Positions 6,986-15,109 are shown, counted from the first letter of the stretch. The stretch is 25,536 bases of DNA from an uncultured Collinsella sp. (GCA_902496275.1 CABVAC010000026.1:1-25536); one strand, 5' to 3'. Translations and numbers: made by a program. The notes: a model not told the origin generated them from the letters alone.

Positions 6986-7861
6986 ATGACGGCTGCTGCG
7001 GCTGTGGAGCCCACGGAGCTTGAAGAACTCATGGAAGCGCAGGCCGAGGCCGCGCACGAGCGCGAGGTTGGGGATGCGACTCGCCCCACGGCAGAGGATC
7101 TTGCCGCCTCGCCGACGCGCATCGACGTCGAGGGCCTCGACCTGTTCTATGGCGACCATCATGCGCTCAAGGACGTGAATATCAAGATCCGCGACAAGCA
7201 GATCACCTCATTTATCGGGCCTTCGGGCTGCGGAAAGTCCACGTTGCTGCGCTGCTTTAACCGCATGAACGACGGCATCAAGGATTGCCGTATCGAGGGC
7301 AAGATTGCGCTCGATGGTCAAGATATCCTGGGCGATTACGACATCTGCCGTTTGCGCCAGCGCGTGGGCATGGTGTTCCAGCGCCCCAACCCGTTTCCCA
7401 TGAGCATCTACGACAACGTCGCCTATGGGCCGCGCGGTATGGGTGTGCGCGATCGCGTCGTGCTCGACGAGCTGGTCGAAGACTCCCTGCGACGCGCCGC
7501 CCTGTGGGACGAGGCCAAGGACAAGCTCAAAGAGTCGGGTCTGGGTCTTTCGGGCGGCCAGCAGCAGCGCCTGTGCATCGCCCGCGCACTTGCCGTGCAG
7601 CCCGACATTCTGCTGATGGACGAGCCGACCTCGGCACTCGATCCCGTATCGACGCTGGTGGTGGAGCAGCTGGCCTGCGAGCTCAAAGAGACCTGCACGC
7701 TCGTGGTCGTTACGCACAATATGCAGCAGGCGGCGCGTATCTCCGATTCGGTCGCATTCTTTTTGCTGGGTGAGCTGGTGGAGCACGCGCCCACCGCGCA
7801 ACTCTTCAAGAATCCGACCGATCCGCGCACGGCGGATTATTTGACGGGGCGTTTTGGCTGA
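6986..7861 (+). CDS. pstB: Phosphate ABC transporter ATP-binding protein PstB
   Basis: PstB supplies ATP hydrolysis for high-affinity phosphate uptake on the inner membrane face. In 291 aa the ABC motifs are in order: Walker A GPSGCGKST (78-86), Q-loop FQRPNPFPMS (131-140), signature LSGGQQQR (188-195), Walker B ILLMDEP (208-214) and switch H244. The FQRPNPFPMSIYDNVAYG stretch is characteristic of PstB among ABC ATPases. The first 45 or so residues are an extra, Ala- and Glu-rich extension not usual for the family. ATG at 6986 has GGAGG 8 nt upstream; a GTG at 6971 overlaps that site and is rejected. The permease and binding-protein genes are not in the window. A PhoB/PhoR-like pair follows. 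Confidence 0.93.
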   Translation: MTAAAAVEPTELEELMEAQAEAAHEREVGDATRPTAEDLAASPTRIDVEGLDLFYGDHHALKDVNIKIRDKQITSFIGPSGCGKSTLLRCFNRMNDGIKDCRIEGKIALDGQDILGDYDICRLRQRVGMVFQRPNPFPMSIYDNVAYGPRGMGVRDRVVLDELVEDSLRRAALWDEAKDKLKESGLGLSGGQQQRLCIARALAVQPDILLMDEPTSALDPVSTLVVEQLACELKETCTLVVVTHNMQQAARISDSVAFFLLGELVEHAPTAQLFKNPTDPRTADYLTGRFG

Positions 7862-7871
7862 TACCATCTAG

Positions 7872-7885
7872 TAAAGGTACCTTTA
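7872..7885. promoter_or_regulatory. 14-bp perfect palindrome before the PhoB-like gene
   Basis: TAAAGGTACCTTTA is fully self-complementary and lies between the pstB stop codon and the regulator start at 7926. TAAGAT (7890-7895) just after it could be a -10. An operator, perhaps for the regulator itself, is a guess from position. Confidence 0.4.
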
Positions 7886-7925
7886 GGGTTAAGATGCGGT
7901 CATGCCGGCCGCAAAGGGGTTCAAC

Positions 7926-8654
7926 ATGATCTATTACGTCGAGGACGATGACAACATCAGGGATTTGACGGTCTATGCGCTGCGCAAGCAGGGGATTGAG
8001 GCCGAAGGCTTTTCGTGCGACGGTGAGTTTAAGGCTGCCGTGGCGCGACGGGTACCCGATGCCGTCCTGCTCGACATCATGCTGCCCGATACCGATGGCT
8101 TGGCGATTATGCGTCGACTGCGTGCCGATCGCCTGACGGCGACGGTGCCCATCATGATGCTTACCGCCAAGGATACCGAGCTCGACAAGGTGATGGCGCT
8201 CGATGGCGGTGCCGACGATTACCTGACTAAGCCGTTTTCGCTCATGGAGCTCGCCAGCCGCTGCCGCGCACTGCTGCGTCGCGGCGGCATGGTCAAACAG
8301 GCAAGCGATGTGCTCAGCGTGGGCGACATCGTGCTCTCGCCCAGCCATCGTGAGGTGACTGTTGCCGGCGAGTCGCTTAAGCTCACCCTGCGCGAGTTCG
8401 ACCTGCTCGAGTACCTCATGCGCAAGCCCGGCGTGGTCTTTACCCGCGAGTCGTTGCTGCAGAGCGTGTGGGGCTGGGACTTCGACGGCGGTTCGCGCAC
8501 CGTTGACGTGCACGTGCAGACGCTTCGCCAAAAACTGGGCGAGCATGCCAGCGCCATCGAGACCGTGCGCGGCGTGGGCTACCGCTTGGCCGAGCCTTCT
8601 GCCGGTGATGGTGCCGAAGGTGACGACACCGCGGCCACCGCATCGGAGGAGTAA
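7926..8654 (+). CDS. OmpR-family response regulator, PhoB/RegX3-like
   Basis: This 242-aa regulator has a receiver domain with D7 and D8, phosphoacceptor D50 in VLLDIMLPD, T80 and K102 in LTKPF, followed by a winged-helix DNA-binding domain (about 127-225) with LTLREFDLLEYLM and TVDVHVQTLRQKLG and the GVGYRL end. The last 20 residues are a low-complexity acidic tail. ATG at 7926 is chosen because AAAGGGG sits 7 nt before it; an in-frame ATG at 7902 lacks such a site and would add residues before the receiver fold. Its kinase partner starts 3 nt after the stop codon. With pstB just upstream, control of phosphate-starvation genes is the natural inference. Confidence 0.92.
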   Translation: MIYYVEDDDNIRDLTVYALRKQGIEAEGFSCDGEFKAAVARRVPDAVLLDIMLPDTDGLAIMRRLRADRLTATVPIMMLTAKDTELDKVMALDGGADDYLTKPFSLMELASRCRALLRRGGMVKQASDVLSVGDIVLSPSHREVTVAGESLKLTLREFDLLEYLMRKPGVVFTRESLLQSVWGWDFDGGSRTVDVHVQTLRQKLGEHASAIETVRGVGYRLAEPSAGDGAEGDDTAATASEE

Positions 8655-8657
8655 CCC

Positions 8658-10082
8658 GTGGTCTTCGCCCCCCAGGGAAAACATACGCTGTCGCACCGCG
8701 TTTTTGTGACGATCTTTGTCTGCGCCATGGCGGTTATCGTGGCGTTTACGGTGCTGGGTGCGTTCTTTGTGCAAAACACCTTGGCGGATGCCACGAGTGC
8801 CAACCTGGCGCAAGAAACCGAGCTCATTGCTGCCGCCCTCGACGAGCAGCAGGAGCCCATCCCGTTCTTGCGTAGCCTCGATCGAGAGGACTTGCGCATC
8901 ACGCTGATTAACAAGGATGGATCGGTTGCCTACGACAACGAGGCGCCGCCTTCCACACTGCCCAACCATGGCGATCGCCCCGAGGTCATCGAGGCCTTTG
9001 AGAGTGGTTCGGGTTCCGCGGAGCGCGCAAGCTCTACGCTCGACGAGATTATGCTGTATCGCGCCGTCGCCCTTGATAACGGCCAGGTTGTCCGCTTGGC
9101 GCAGGCCCAGCCTGGCGTTGCGGCGATTTTGCTGTCGATGGTGGCGCCGATGCTGCTTATCGCAGCAGCGGGTGCGGTACTCTCGTTTTTTATGGCGCGC
9201 CGCGAGTCCCGTGCCATCATCGCGCCTTTGCAAGAGGTGGATTTGGACCACCCACGCCGTAGCTATGAGCACGCCTATGCCGAGATGGTCCCCATGCTTG
9301 AGCGTATTGAGTCGCAGCGCCAGGAGCTCAAGCGCCAAATGGCGGTGCTGGCGGACAACGACCGTATGCGCCGCGAGTTCACGGCGAATATCACCCATGA
9401 GCTCAAGACGCCGCTTACGGCGATTTCGGGCTATGCCGAGCTCATCGCAAACGGCATGGTCGAGGGCGAGGGCGACCTGCGCAACTTTGGCGGTCGCATC
9501 TATCGTGAGGCGGGCCGCTTGGCAGCGCTTGTCAACGATATCCTTACGCTGTCTAACTTGGACGAGGCCGAGCGTGCAGCTGAGGGCGAGGCGGTGCCCA
9601 TTGGGTCCACGGAGCCTATTGAGCTCTCGCGTGCCATCTACGCGGTCGAGCAGCGTCTTGAACAGGTCGCCCGTCAGGCGAATGTGACGATAAGTCATGA
9701 GACCAAGCCTGTGGTCATCGAGGGCGTGTCGCGCTTGATTGACGAGCTCATCTATAATCTGGCAAGCAACGCCATCCGCTACAATCGACCCGGCGGTACG
9801 GTTACGCTGCAGTGCGGCACCAACGACGAAGGCCATCCGTTCCTTGCGGTCGCCGACACGGGAATCGGTATCGCGCCTGAAGAACAGGGCAAGGTATTTG
9901 AGCGGTTCTACCGCGTGGACAAGAGTAGGTCCAAGGCACGCGGCGGAACCGGTCTGGGGCTTGCCATTGTCAAGCATGCGGCCCTGTATCATCACGCCAC
10001 GCTCGATCTGTCGAGCGAGTTGGGCGTGGGAACCACCATTACGGTGACGTTTCCCATACAGCAGGACGAGCCATTCGCATAG
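8658..10082 (+). CDS. Sensor histidine kinase, PhoR/SenX3-like
   Basis: This 474-aa membrane kinase should phosphorylate the preceding regulator. It has a first membrane helix at about 15-38, an extracytoplasmic domain of roughly 110 residues, a second helix at about 153-180, then a short linker. HisKA carries H247 in FTANITHELKTPLTAISGYAE. The catalytic domain has an N box (NLASNAIRYN), G1 (VADTGIGIAPEEQ), F box (FERFYRVD) and G2 (GGTGLGLAIVKH). The start is GTG at 8658 with GGAGGAG 6 nt upstream. The gene is 3 nt from the regulator stop, so the pair is almost surely one operon. PhoR-like fits the kinase type and neighbour, but the signal it senses cannot be read from sequence. Confidence 0.92.
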   Translation: MVFAPQGKHTLSHRVFVTIFVCAMAVIVAFTVLGAFFVQNTLADATSANLAQETELIAAALDEQQEPIPFLRSLDREDLRITLINKDGSVAYDNEAPPSTLPNHGDRPEVIEAFESGSGSAERASSTLDEIMLYRAVALDNGQVVRLAQAQPGVAAILLSMVAPMLLIAAAGAVLSFFMARRESRAIIAPLQEVDLDHPRRSYEHAYAEMVPMLERIESQRQELKRQMAVLADNDRMRREFTANITHELKTPLTAISGYAELIANGMVEGEGDLRNFGGRIYREAGRLAALVNDILTLSNLDEAERAAEGEAVPIGSTEPIELSRAIYAVEQRLEQVARQANVTISHETKPVVIEGVSRLIDELIYNLASNAIRYNRPGGTVTLQCGTNDEGHPFLAVADTGIGIAPEEQGKVFERFYRVDKSRSKARGGTGLGLAIVKHAALYHHATLDLSSELGVGTTITVTFPIQQDEPFA

Positions 10083-10105
10083 CGATATAACATAGATATT
10101 GATGC

Positions 10106-10146
10106 AGACGCCGCATTTGACTTTCGGGTGCGGCGTTGTTGTGCAA
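10106..10146 (+). terminator. Probable terminator after the PhoR-like kinase
   Basis: ACGCCGCA (10108-10115) pairs perfectly with TGCGGCGT (10129-10136), followed by the T-rich TGTTGTGCAATTTT. The T run is interrupted, so it may be a moderate terminator. Confidence 0.6.
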
Positions 10147-10168
10147 TTTTACGATTGCTTCCGACATT

Positions 10169-10199
10169 TTTACAGGAGAGCCTGTTTCTTATGTATAGA
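10169..10199 (+). promoter_or_regulatory. Candidate promoter of the Wzz/BY-kinase operon
   Basis: TTTACA (10169-10174) and a TATA-rich segment ATGTATAGA (10191-10199) form a possible promoter. A second candidate is TTGGTC (10202-10207), 17 bp, TAACAT (10225-10230). I cannot choose between them. Confidence 0.3.
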
Positions 10200-10277
10200 G
10201 TTTGGTCTCGGTAAAAAGATGCGATAACATACGGACAGTTTTGTCAATCCGAACTGGGGAAATGAAAGGCAAGCTGC

Positions 10278-10934
10278 ATGACCCTTCTCGAACTGTTCCA
10301 GCTGCTGAAGAAGCACCTTCAGCTGGTCATCACCCTTCCGGTGGTCTGCGCGATCGCCATGGGCATCGTGTCCTTCGTTGCGATGGACAACACCTATACC
10401 GCGACGACGAGCATGTACATTCTCGCCAAGACCGACGATAGCGGTCAGATGAGCTACAACGATCTCTCGGCGAGTCAGATGCTTTCCAACGATATCGCCA
10501 CGCTGCTGGATAGCGATAGCGTTAAGAGCGGCGCAGCCAATGAACTGGGCCTCACCGATCTGGATGACTACAAGGTGTCTGTTTCCTCCGAGACCACCAC
10601 GCGTGTCATTACGCTTTCGGTTACCGGCACCGATGCCAAGGAGACGGCTAAGGTCGCAAAGGCCATGGCCAGCTCGGTGAGTACGGTCGCTCAGAACGTC
10701 GGCGCTGCCCAGAGCATCAACGTTATCGACGAGGCTAAGACCCCCGAAGCCCCCAGCGGTCCCAAGCGTATGCTGTACGTTGCTGTCGCGTTCCTCGCCG
10801 GTATCTTTATCGCAGTCGCCTATGTCGTTTTGGCAGACATGCTCAATACCCGCATCCGCGGTGCCGAAGAGGCAGAAGAGCTCCTGGGCATTCCCGTTGT
10901 TGGCCGAATTCCGGCTATGAAAGGTGGTAAATAG
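10278..10934 (+). CDS. Wzz/CpsC-like polysaccharide co-polymerase (BY-kinase adaptor)
   Basis: This 218-aa protein has the Wzz topology: a short inside end, membrane helix 1 (about 15-37), an outside domain of about 125 residues and membrane helix 2 (about 165-187). The proline-rich segment TPEAPSGPKR just before helix 2 is a family hallmark. In Gram-positive bacteria such proteins (CpsC, CapA, YwqC) activate a separate cytoplasmic tyrosine kinase and set polysaccharide chain length; the short inside tail would contact that kinase. The kinase gene begins 2 nt after this stop codon. ATG at 10278 follows GAAAGG by about 8 nt. Confidence 0.9.
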   Translation: MTLLELFQLLKKHLQLVITLPVVCAIAMGIVSFVAMDNTYTATTSMYILAKTDDSGQMSYNDLSASQMLSNDIATLLDSDSVKSGAANELGLTDLDDYKVSVSSETTTRVITLSVTGTDAKETAKVAKAMASSVSTVAQNVGAAQSINVIDEAKTPEAPSGPKRMLYVAVAFLAGIFIAVAYVVLADMLNTRIRGAEEAEELLGIPVVGRIPAMKGGK

Positions 10935-10936
10935 GC

Positions 10937-11674
10937 ATGGCTAAGGCAAAGAACACCGATAAGCTCGTTGTACAGAATGCCGCCAAGACCCTTCTGGCCA
11001 ACATCCGCTTTGCGAGCGTGGACGACCCCATTCGCACTATTACCGTCACGTCCTCGATTCCCAACGAGGGCAAGTCTACGGTTTCCATCAACCTTGCCCA
11101 GGCTATCGCCACGAGCGGCAAGTCCGTGCTCCTGGTCGAGGCCGATATGCGCCGCAGGTCCCTTTCCGATATGCTCGGCGTTCGTTCGCGCGGCGGACTC
11201 TATGCGGTCCTTTCCGAGCAGATCTCCATTGACCAGGCAATTGTCGAGACGGGTCAGAAGAACTTCTACTTCCTCGATGCCGAGCCGCATATTCCCAATC
11301 CTGCCGACATCATTGTCTCTCACCGCTTTGCCAAGTTGGTAAAGGCACTGTCCGCCAAGTTCCAGTACGTCATCTTTGATGCTCCCCCGGTCGGCACCTT
11401 CATCGATGCTGCCGAGATTGCCAGCCTGACCGACGGTACGCTGTTCGTGGTGCGCGAGGACTTCACCAAGCGCGAGGAGGCACTCAACGCTATCGGCCAG
11501 CTTAAGAAGTCCGAAAAGGTCAAGCTCATCGGTACCGTTATGAACTACTGCGAGACCGAGACCAGCGAGTACTACTACTCCTACTACACCAAGGACGGTA
11601 AGAAGGTGAAGAAGGGCTCGGACGATCAGGGGACTTCCAAAAAGGGCATCTTCACCAACCGAGCAAACGTTTAG
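10937..11674 (+). CDS. Bacterial tyrosine kinase (CpsD/CapB-like BY-kinase)
   Basis: This 245-aa cytoplasmic P-loop kinase autophosphorylates on tyrosines and is thought to control polysaccharide assembly. It shows Walker A SSIPNEGKST (39-48), Walker A' VLLVEADMRR (64-73) and Walker B YVIFDAPP (144-151). The C-terminal tyrosine cluster SEYYYSYY has five tyrosines (212-214, 216, 217), which is the BY-kinase autophosphorylation tail. The gene sits between its expected membrane activator and its expected phosphatase, as in Streptococcus cps loci, though the order here is C-D-B. A ribosome site AAAGGTGG overlaps the end of the previous gene, so translation may be coupled. Confidence 0.93.
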   Translation: MAKAKNTDKLVVQNAAKTLLANIRFASVDDPIRTITVTSSIPNEGKSTVSINLAQAIATSGKSVLLVEADMRRRSLSDMLGVRSRGGLYAVLSEQISIDQAIVETGQKNFYFLDAEPHIPNPADIIVSHRFAKLVKALSAKFQYVIFDAPPVGTFIDAAEIASLTDGTLFVVREDFTKREEALNAIGQLKKSEKVKLIGTVMNYCETETSEYYYSYYTKDGKKVKKGSDDQGTSKKGIFTNRANV

Positions 11675-11691
11675 TTGATTAAGGCTGACCT

Positions 11692-12342
11692 ATGCGTGAC
11701 ATTCATTGCCATATCTTGCCGGGTGTAGACGACGGCGCCGCCGATCTCGATGAGAGCTTGGCGATGCTCGAGGCTGCCAAGCGGGCCGGTGTAACCAGAA
11801 TCGTTTGCACTCCTCACTGCCGTGATCCCTATTTTGATTACGACAAGATGTGGGATGCCTTTGAACTGCTGCGTGATAACGCTGACGGTTTTCCGCTCCA
11901 GATGGGCTTCGAGGTCAACCATCGAAAGCTCGTTGAACTTGGTATCGATGCCGCGGAGCACTTGCATTTCGATGGAACCAACGAGTTTCTGCTCGAGCTT
12001 TCGACGCATGCCGATGCGTATGCGTTTAGAGAGTACGAGAACACGATTTACGATTTGCAGTGCCGTGGCTACCAGGTGATCATCGCTCATCCTGAGCGCT
12101 ATCGTGCGGTTCAAAAGGATGTAAGCGTGGCGGAGCGCCTGGTCGATATGGGCTGCAAGCTGCAGGCTTCGGCGGACTTTATTGCCGGCGGTCGCTTTGG
12201 TCGCGAAAAAAAGCCGGCACAGCGCCTGTTCGATCAGAACCTGTACAGCTTCATCGCGAGCGATGCCCATAACGTGGGTCATTACGACTGCCTGGCGAAG
12301 GCTCGCGCGAAGTTTAGCGTGCGCGGAGCTCATTTTCGCTAA
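11692..12342 (+). CDS. PHP-type protein-tyrosine phosphatase (CpsB/YwqE-like)
   Basis: This 216-aa protein belongs to the PHP metal-dependent phosphatases that remove phosphate from BY-kinase tails. The N-terminal metal motif is DIHCHILPGVDDGA (H5, H7, D13, D14). Further likely ligands are in VCTPH (H42), GFEVN, EFLLEL, IIAHPER and the C-terminal ASDAHN. This set, in this order, is the CpsB pattern. It starts 17 nt after the kinase gene with only a weak ribosome site (AAGG), so coupling to the kinase is plausible. No glycosyltransferase, flippase or polymerase gene follows. Confidence 0.92.
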   Translation: MRDIHCHILPGVDDGAADLDESLAMLEAAKRAGVTRIVCTPHCRDPYFDYDKMWDAFELLRDNADGFPLQMGFEVNHRKLVELGIDAAEHLHFDGTNEFLLELSTHADAYAFREYENTIYDLQCRGYQVIIAHPERYRAVQKDVSVAERLVDMGCKLQASADFIAGGRFGREKKPAQRLFDQNLYSFIASDAHNVGHYDCLAKARAKFSVRGAHFR

Positions 12343-12381
12343 TATCTGTCCCTAACGTTCGCATTGAATGAAAGGGCAGCC

Positions 12382-12882
12382 ATGGATATCCAACTTAAGA
12401 CGGGATGCTTTGATGACGCGGCGTTGGTGCGCCGCGTCGTTTTTATGGACGAGCAGGGCTACGAGAATGAGTTCGACGCTATCGACGAGGATCAGAACTG
12501 CATTCATGTGACGCTCTATGTAGACGGCGAGCTTGCCGGTTGCTCGCGCGTGTTTCCCGAGGAGCTTGAGCGCGTGGCTGACGCAGAGGCCCCGGTGTTG
12601 CCGGCATGCGACATGGACGAAGGCGTTGCGGCGGGGGAGACCTACATTATGGGGCGCGTCGCCGTGCTGCCGGCTATGCGTCGTCGCGGACTGGCGAGTG
12701 CGATCGTGGAGACCAGTGCTTCGTGTGCACGCGATGCCGGCGCCAAGCTTATTAAGCTGCATGCGCAGGAATACGTGCTGCCGCTCTATGTAAAGGCGGG
12801 CTACACGCAAATTGCCCCGGTAGATTACGAAGACGAGGGCCAGCCCCATGTCTGGATGGCCAAGCGCGTAGATGGCAGATAG
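12382..12882 (+). CDS. GNAT-family N-acetyltransferase
   Basis: This 166-aa protein has the GNAT fold: strands around VTLYVDGELAGCSRV, then the acetyl-CoA binding motif A in YIMGRVAVLPAMRRRGLASAIVE (R-R-x-G-x-A pyrophosphate loop), and motif B in LPLYVKAGYTQI. The C-terminal EDEGQPHVWMAK resembles ElaA-type members, but the substrate cannot be told. ATG at 12382 has AAAGGG at 5-6 nt; the in-frame TTG at 12364 lies before that site. The gap to the phosphatase gene is 39 nt without a terminator, so it could be the last gene of that operon or have its own promoter. Confidence 0.88.
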   Translation: MDIQLKTGCFDDAALVRRVVFMDEQGYENEFDAIDEDQNCIHVTLYVDGELAGCSRVFPEELERVADAEAPVLPACDMDEGVAAGETYIMGRVAVLPAMRRRGLASAIVETSASCARDAGAKLIKLHAQEYVLPLYVKAGYTQIAPVDYEDEGQPHVWMAKRVDGR

Positions 12883-12918
12883 GGACGTTCCTTTTCTGCC
12901 GGCAGCTGGGGACACTCC
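12874..12918 (+). repeat. GGGGACGTT-type repeat with hairpin at the GNAT gene end
   Basis: GGGACGTTCC (12882-12891) and GGGGACACTCC (12908-12918) form a degenerate direct repeat. GGCAGA (12874-12879, still coding) pairs with TCTGCC (12895-12900). The unit recalls the palindromic GGGGACGTT element at 15345-15400. It may also serve as a weak terminator. Confidence 0.5.
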
Positions 12919-12946
12919 TTGGCAATTGACGCATTGGAGCGCTCGG

Positions 12947-12972
12947 ACATACAGTTTTTCGATTCCGTATGT
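12947..12972. promoter_or_regulatory. Inverted repeat upstream of the htpG promoter
   Basis: ACATAC (12947-12952) and GTATGT (12967-12972) form a 6-bp inverted repeat with 14 nt between. It would cover the -35 region of the htpG promoter, so it is a candidate operator. No CIRCE or HAIR heat-shock operator is visible. Confidence 0.3.
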
Positions 12973-12992
12973 ATATATGCGCGCTATTGGGT

Positions 12993-12998
12993 TATAAA
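12993..12998 (+). promoter_or_regulatory. -10 box of the htpG promoter
   Basis: TATAAA, overlapping TAAAAT, is the only good -10 in the gap. No convincing -35 lies at 16-18 bp, which suggests activated transcription or another sigma factor. Confidence 0.45.
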
Positions 12999-13029
12999 AT
13001 CTAAGTCTGAACATAGCAGGTCTGCGATG

Positions 13030-13054
13030 CGGCTCGGGCAACCGGGCCGTTTTT
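13030..13054 (+). terminator. Terminator-like hairpin in the htpG leader
   Basis: CGGCTCGG, loop GCAA and CCGGGCCG form an 8-bp stem followed by five T. It lies about 25 nt after the predicted transcription start and 30 nt before the htpG start codon, so it could act as an attenuator. Confidence 0.65.
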
Positions 13055-13084
13055 GCGGACGGGGGTAGCGCGAAAGGACTGCAC

Positions 13085-15109
13085 ATGCGTCAATTTAAGA
13101 CCGAGAGCAAAAAACTGCTCGACCTCATGATCAACTCCATCTACACCAATAAGGAAATCTTCCTGCGCGAGCTTATCTCTAACGCGAGCGACGCCGTCGA
13201 CAAGCTCAACTTTAAGAGCCTGCAGGACCCGAGCGTCAAGATCGACCAGGGCGACCTGGCCATTCGCGTCTCCTTTGATAAAGACGCCCGCACCATTACC
13301 ATCTCGGATAACGGCATTGGCATGACCGCCGAGGAGCTGGAGCGCAATCTGGGCACCATCGCCCATTCCGGCTCCGAGGAGTTTAAGACCGAGAACGCCG
13401 AGCAGCAGGGCTCCGATGTCGACATCATCGGTCAGTTTGGCGTGGGCTTCTACTCGGCTTTTATGGTCGCCAGCCATGTGAAGGTCGTCAGCCGCGCCTA
13501 CGGCGAGGATGTCGCCCATGTGTGGGAATCCGACGGTCTTGAGGGCTACACCATCGAGGACGGCGAGCGCGCCGAGCACGGTACCGATGTCATCCTGACG
13601 CTGCGCGAGAACGAGAAGCTCGATGCCGACGGCGAGGCCGAGACCTACGATCGCTTCCTGACCGAGTGGGGTCTCAAGAGCCTGATTCAGCAGTACAGTA
13701 ACTATGTGCGTTACCCGATCCAGATGATGGTGTCCAAGAGCCGCCAGAAACCCAAGCCCGAGGACGCCGGCGACGATTACAAGCCCGAGTACGAGGACTA
13801 CCAGGAGCTCGAGACCGTCAATTCCATGACACCGATCTGGAAGAAGCACAGCTCCGATGTCGAGCAGAAGGACTACGACGAGTTCTACAAGTCCACGTTC
13901 CACGACTTTGACGATCCTGCGCGCACCATCAGCTTCCACGCCGAGGGCACGCTCGAGTACGATGCCCTGCTGTTTGTGCCGGGACGCGCGCCGTTCGATC
14001 TGTACAGCAAGGACTACGAGAAGGGTCTGGCGCTCTACAGCTCCAACGTCCTGATCATGGAGAAGTGCGACGACCTGCTGCCCGACTACTACAACTTTGT
14101 CCGCGGCGTCGTGGATTCCGCCGACGTGTCGCTCAACATCTCGCGCGAGACGCTGCAGCAGAACCGTCAGCTCAAGGCCATCGCCAAGCGTGTGGAAAAG
14201 AAGATTACCGCCGACCTTGAGGATATGCGTGACAACGACCGCGAGGCCTACGAGAAGTTCTTTGAGAACTTTGGCCGCGGTCTTAAGTACGGCATCTACT
14301 CGAGCTATGGCATGAAGGCCGATGAGCTCGCCGACCTGTTACTGTTCTGGTCTGCCAAGGAACAGAAGATGATTACCCTGGCCGAGTATGCCAAGGGCAT
14401 GCCCGAGGATCAGAAGGCCATCTACTACGCCGCCGGCGACTCGCGTGAGCGCTTGGCCAAGATGCCCGTGGTAAAGGGCGTGCTCGACCGCGGCTATGAC
14501 GTGCTGCTGCTGACGCAGGACGTGGATGAGTTCACCTTCCAGGCTATGCGTGAGTACGTTGCCGCTGATATGCCCAAGATCTACGAGGACGATGCCGCCC
14601 GCGAGGCTGCCGAGAAGGCCGTGGCCGATGGTGCCGAGCCCGAGGTTGAGGATCGTCACCTGGAGCTCAAGAACGTCGCAACCGGTGATCTTGACCTGGC
14701 GACCGAGGACGAGAAAAAGGAGGCCGAGGACGCCACCAAGGAGAACGAGGACCTCTTTAACGCCATGAAGGAGGCACTCGGCGACAAGGTCGAGAAGGTT
14801 GCCGTCTCTGCGCGCCTGACCGATGCTCCCGCGTGCATCACCACCGAGGGCCCGCTTTCGCTCGAGATGGAGAAGGTGCTCCAGAAGGGTCCCGAGGGCG
14901 CGCCCGACGGTATGCCCAAGAGCCAGCGCGTGCTCGAGCTCAACGCCAAGCACCCGGTCTTTTCCAAGCTCGTCGCCGCTCAGAAGGCGGGCGACGCCGA
15001 CAAGATCAAGCAGTACTCCGGTTTGCTCTATGACCAGGCCCTGCTGGTCGAGGGCATTCTGCCCGAGGACCCCGTTGCCTTCGCAGCAGCTGTTTGCAAC
15101 TTGATGTAG
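13085..15109 (+). CDS. htpG: Molecular chaperone HtpG (Hsp90)
   Basis: HtpG is the bacterial Hsp90, an ATP-dependent cytoplasmic chaperone acting as a dimer. The 674-aa length is slightly above the 620-650 usual for the family. The N-terminal GHKL ATPase domain has FLRELISNASDAVDKL, the DNGIGM motif and the GQFGVGFYSAFMV lid motif. The middle domain includes SLNISRETLQQNRQL with the catalytic arginine loop. Extra length is in an acidic, Lys/Glu-rich linker around the ATEDEKKEAEDATKENED stretch before the C-terminal dimerisation domain. ATG at 13085 has AAAGGA about 8 nt upstream. It is transcribed alone, between its own promoter and the terminator in the large hairpin at 15203-15302. Confidence 0.96.
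   Translation: MRQFKTESKKLLDLMINSIYTNKEIFLRELISNASDAVDKLNFKSLQDPSVKIDQGDLAIRVSFDKDARTITISDNGIGMTAEELERNLGTIAHSGSEEFKTENAEQQGSDVDIIGQFGVGFYSAFMVASHVKVVSRAYGEDVAHVWESDGLEGYTIEDGERAEHGTDVILTLRENEKLDADGEAETYDRFLTEWGLKSLIQQYSNYVRYPIQMMVSKSRQKPKPEDAGDDYKPEYEDYQELETVNSMTPIWKKHSSDVEQKDYDEFYKSTFHDFDDPARTISFHAEGTLEYDALLFVPGRAPFDLYSKDYEKGLALYSSNVLIMEKCDDLLPDYYNFVRGVVDSADVSLNISRETLQQNRQLKAIAKRVEKKITADLEDMRDNDREAYEKFFENFGRGLKYGIYSSYGMKADELADLLLFWSAKEQKMITLAEYAKGMPEDQKAIYYAAGDSRERLAKMPVVKGVLDRGYDVLLLTQDVDEFTFQAMREYVAADMPKIYEDDAAREAAEKAVADGAEPEVEDRHLELKNVATGDLDLATEDEKKEAEDATKENEDLFNAMKEALGDKVEKVAVSARLTDAPACITTEGPLSLEMEKVLQKGPEGAPDGMPKSQRVLELNAKHPVFSKLVAAQKAGDADKIKQYSGLLYDQALLVEGILPEDPVAFAAAVCNLM

Noticed and set aside
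7806..9995. 729-codon open frame on the minus strand
   Set aside because: It is antisense to the PhoB-like regulator and PhoR-like kinase, whose domains are unmistakable. Long antisense frames are common in GC-rich genes, and its product shows no recognisable domain.
12883..13084. CIRCE (HrcA) or HAIR (HspR) heat-shock operator for htpG
   Set aside because: Neither the TTAGCACTC/GAGTGCTAA pair nor the CTTGAGT/ACTCAAG pair is found; only a weaker ACATAC/GTATGT repeat is seen.
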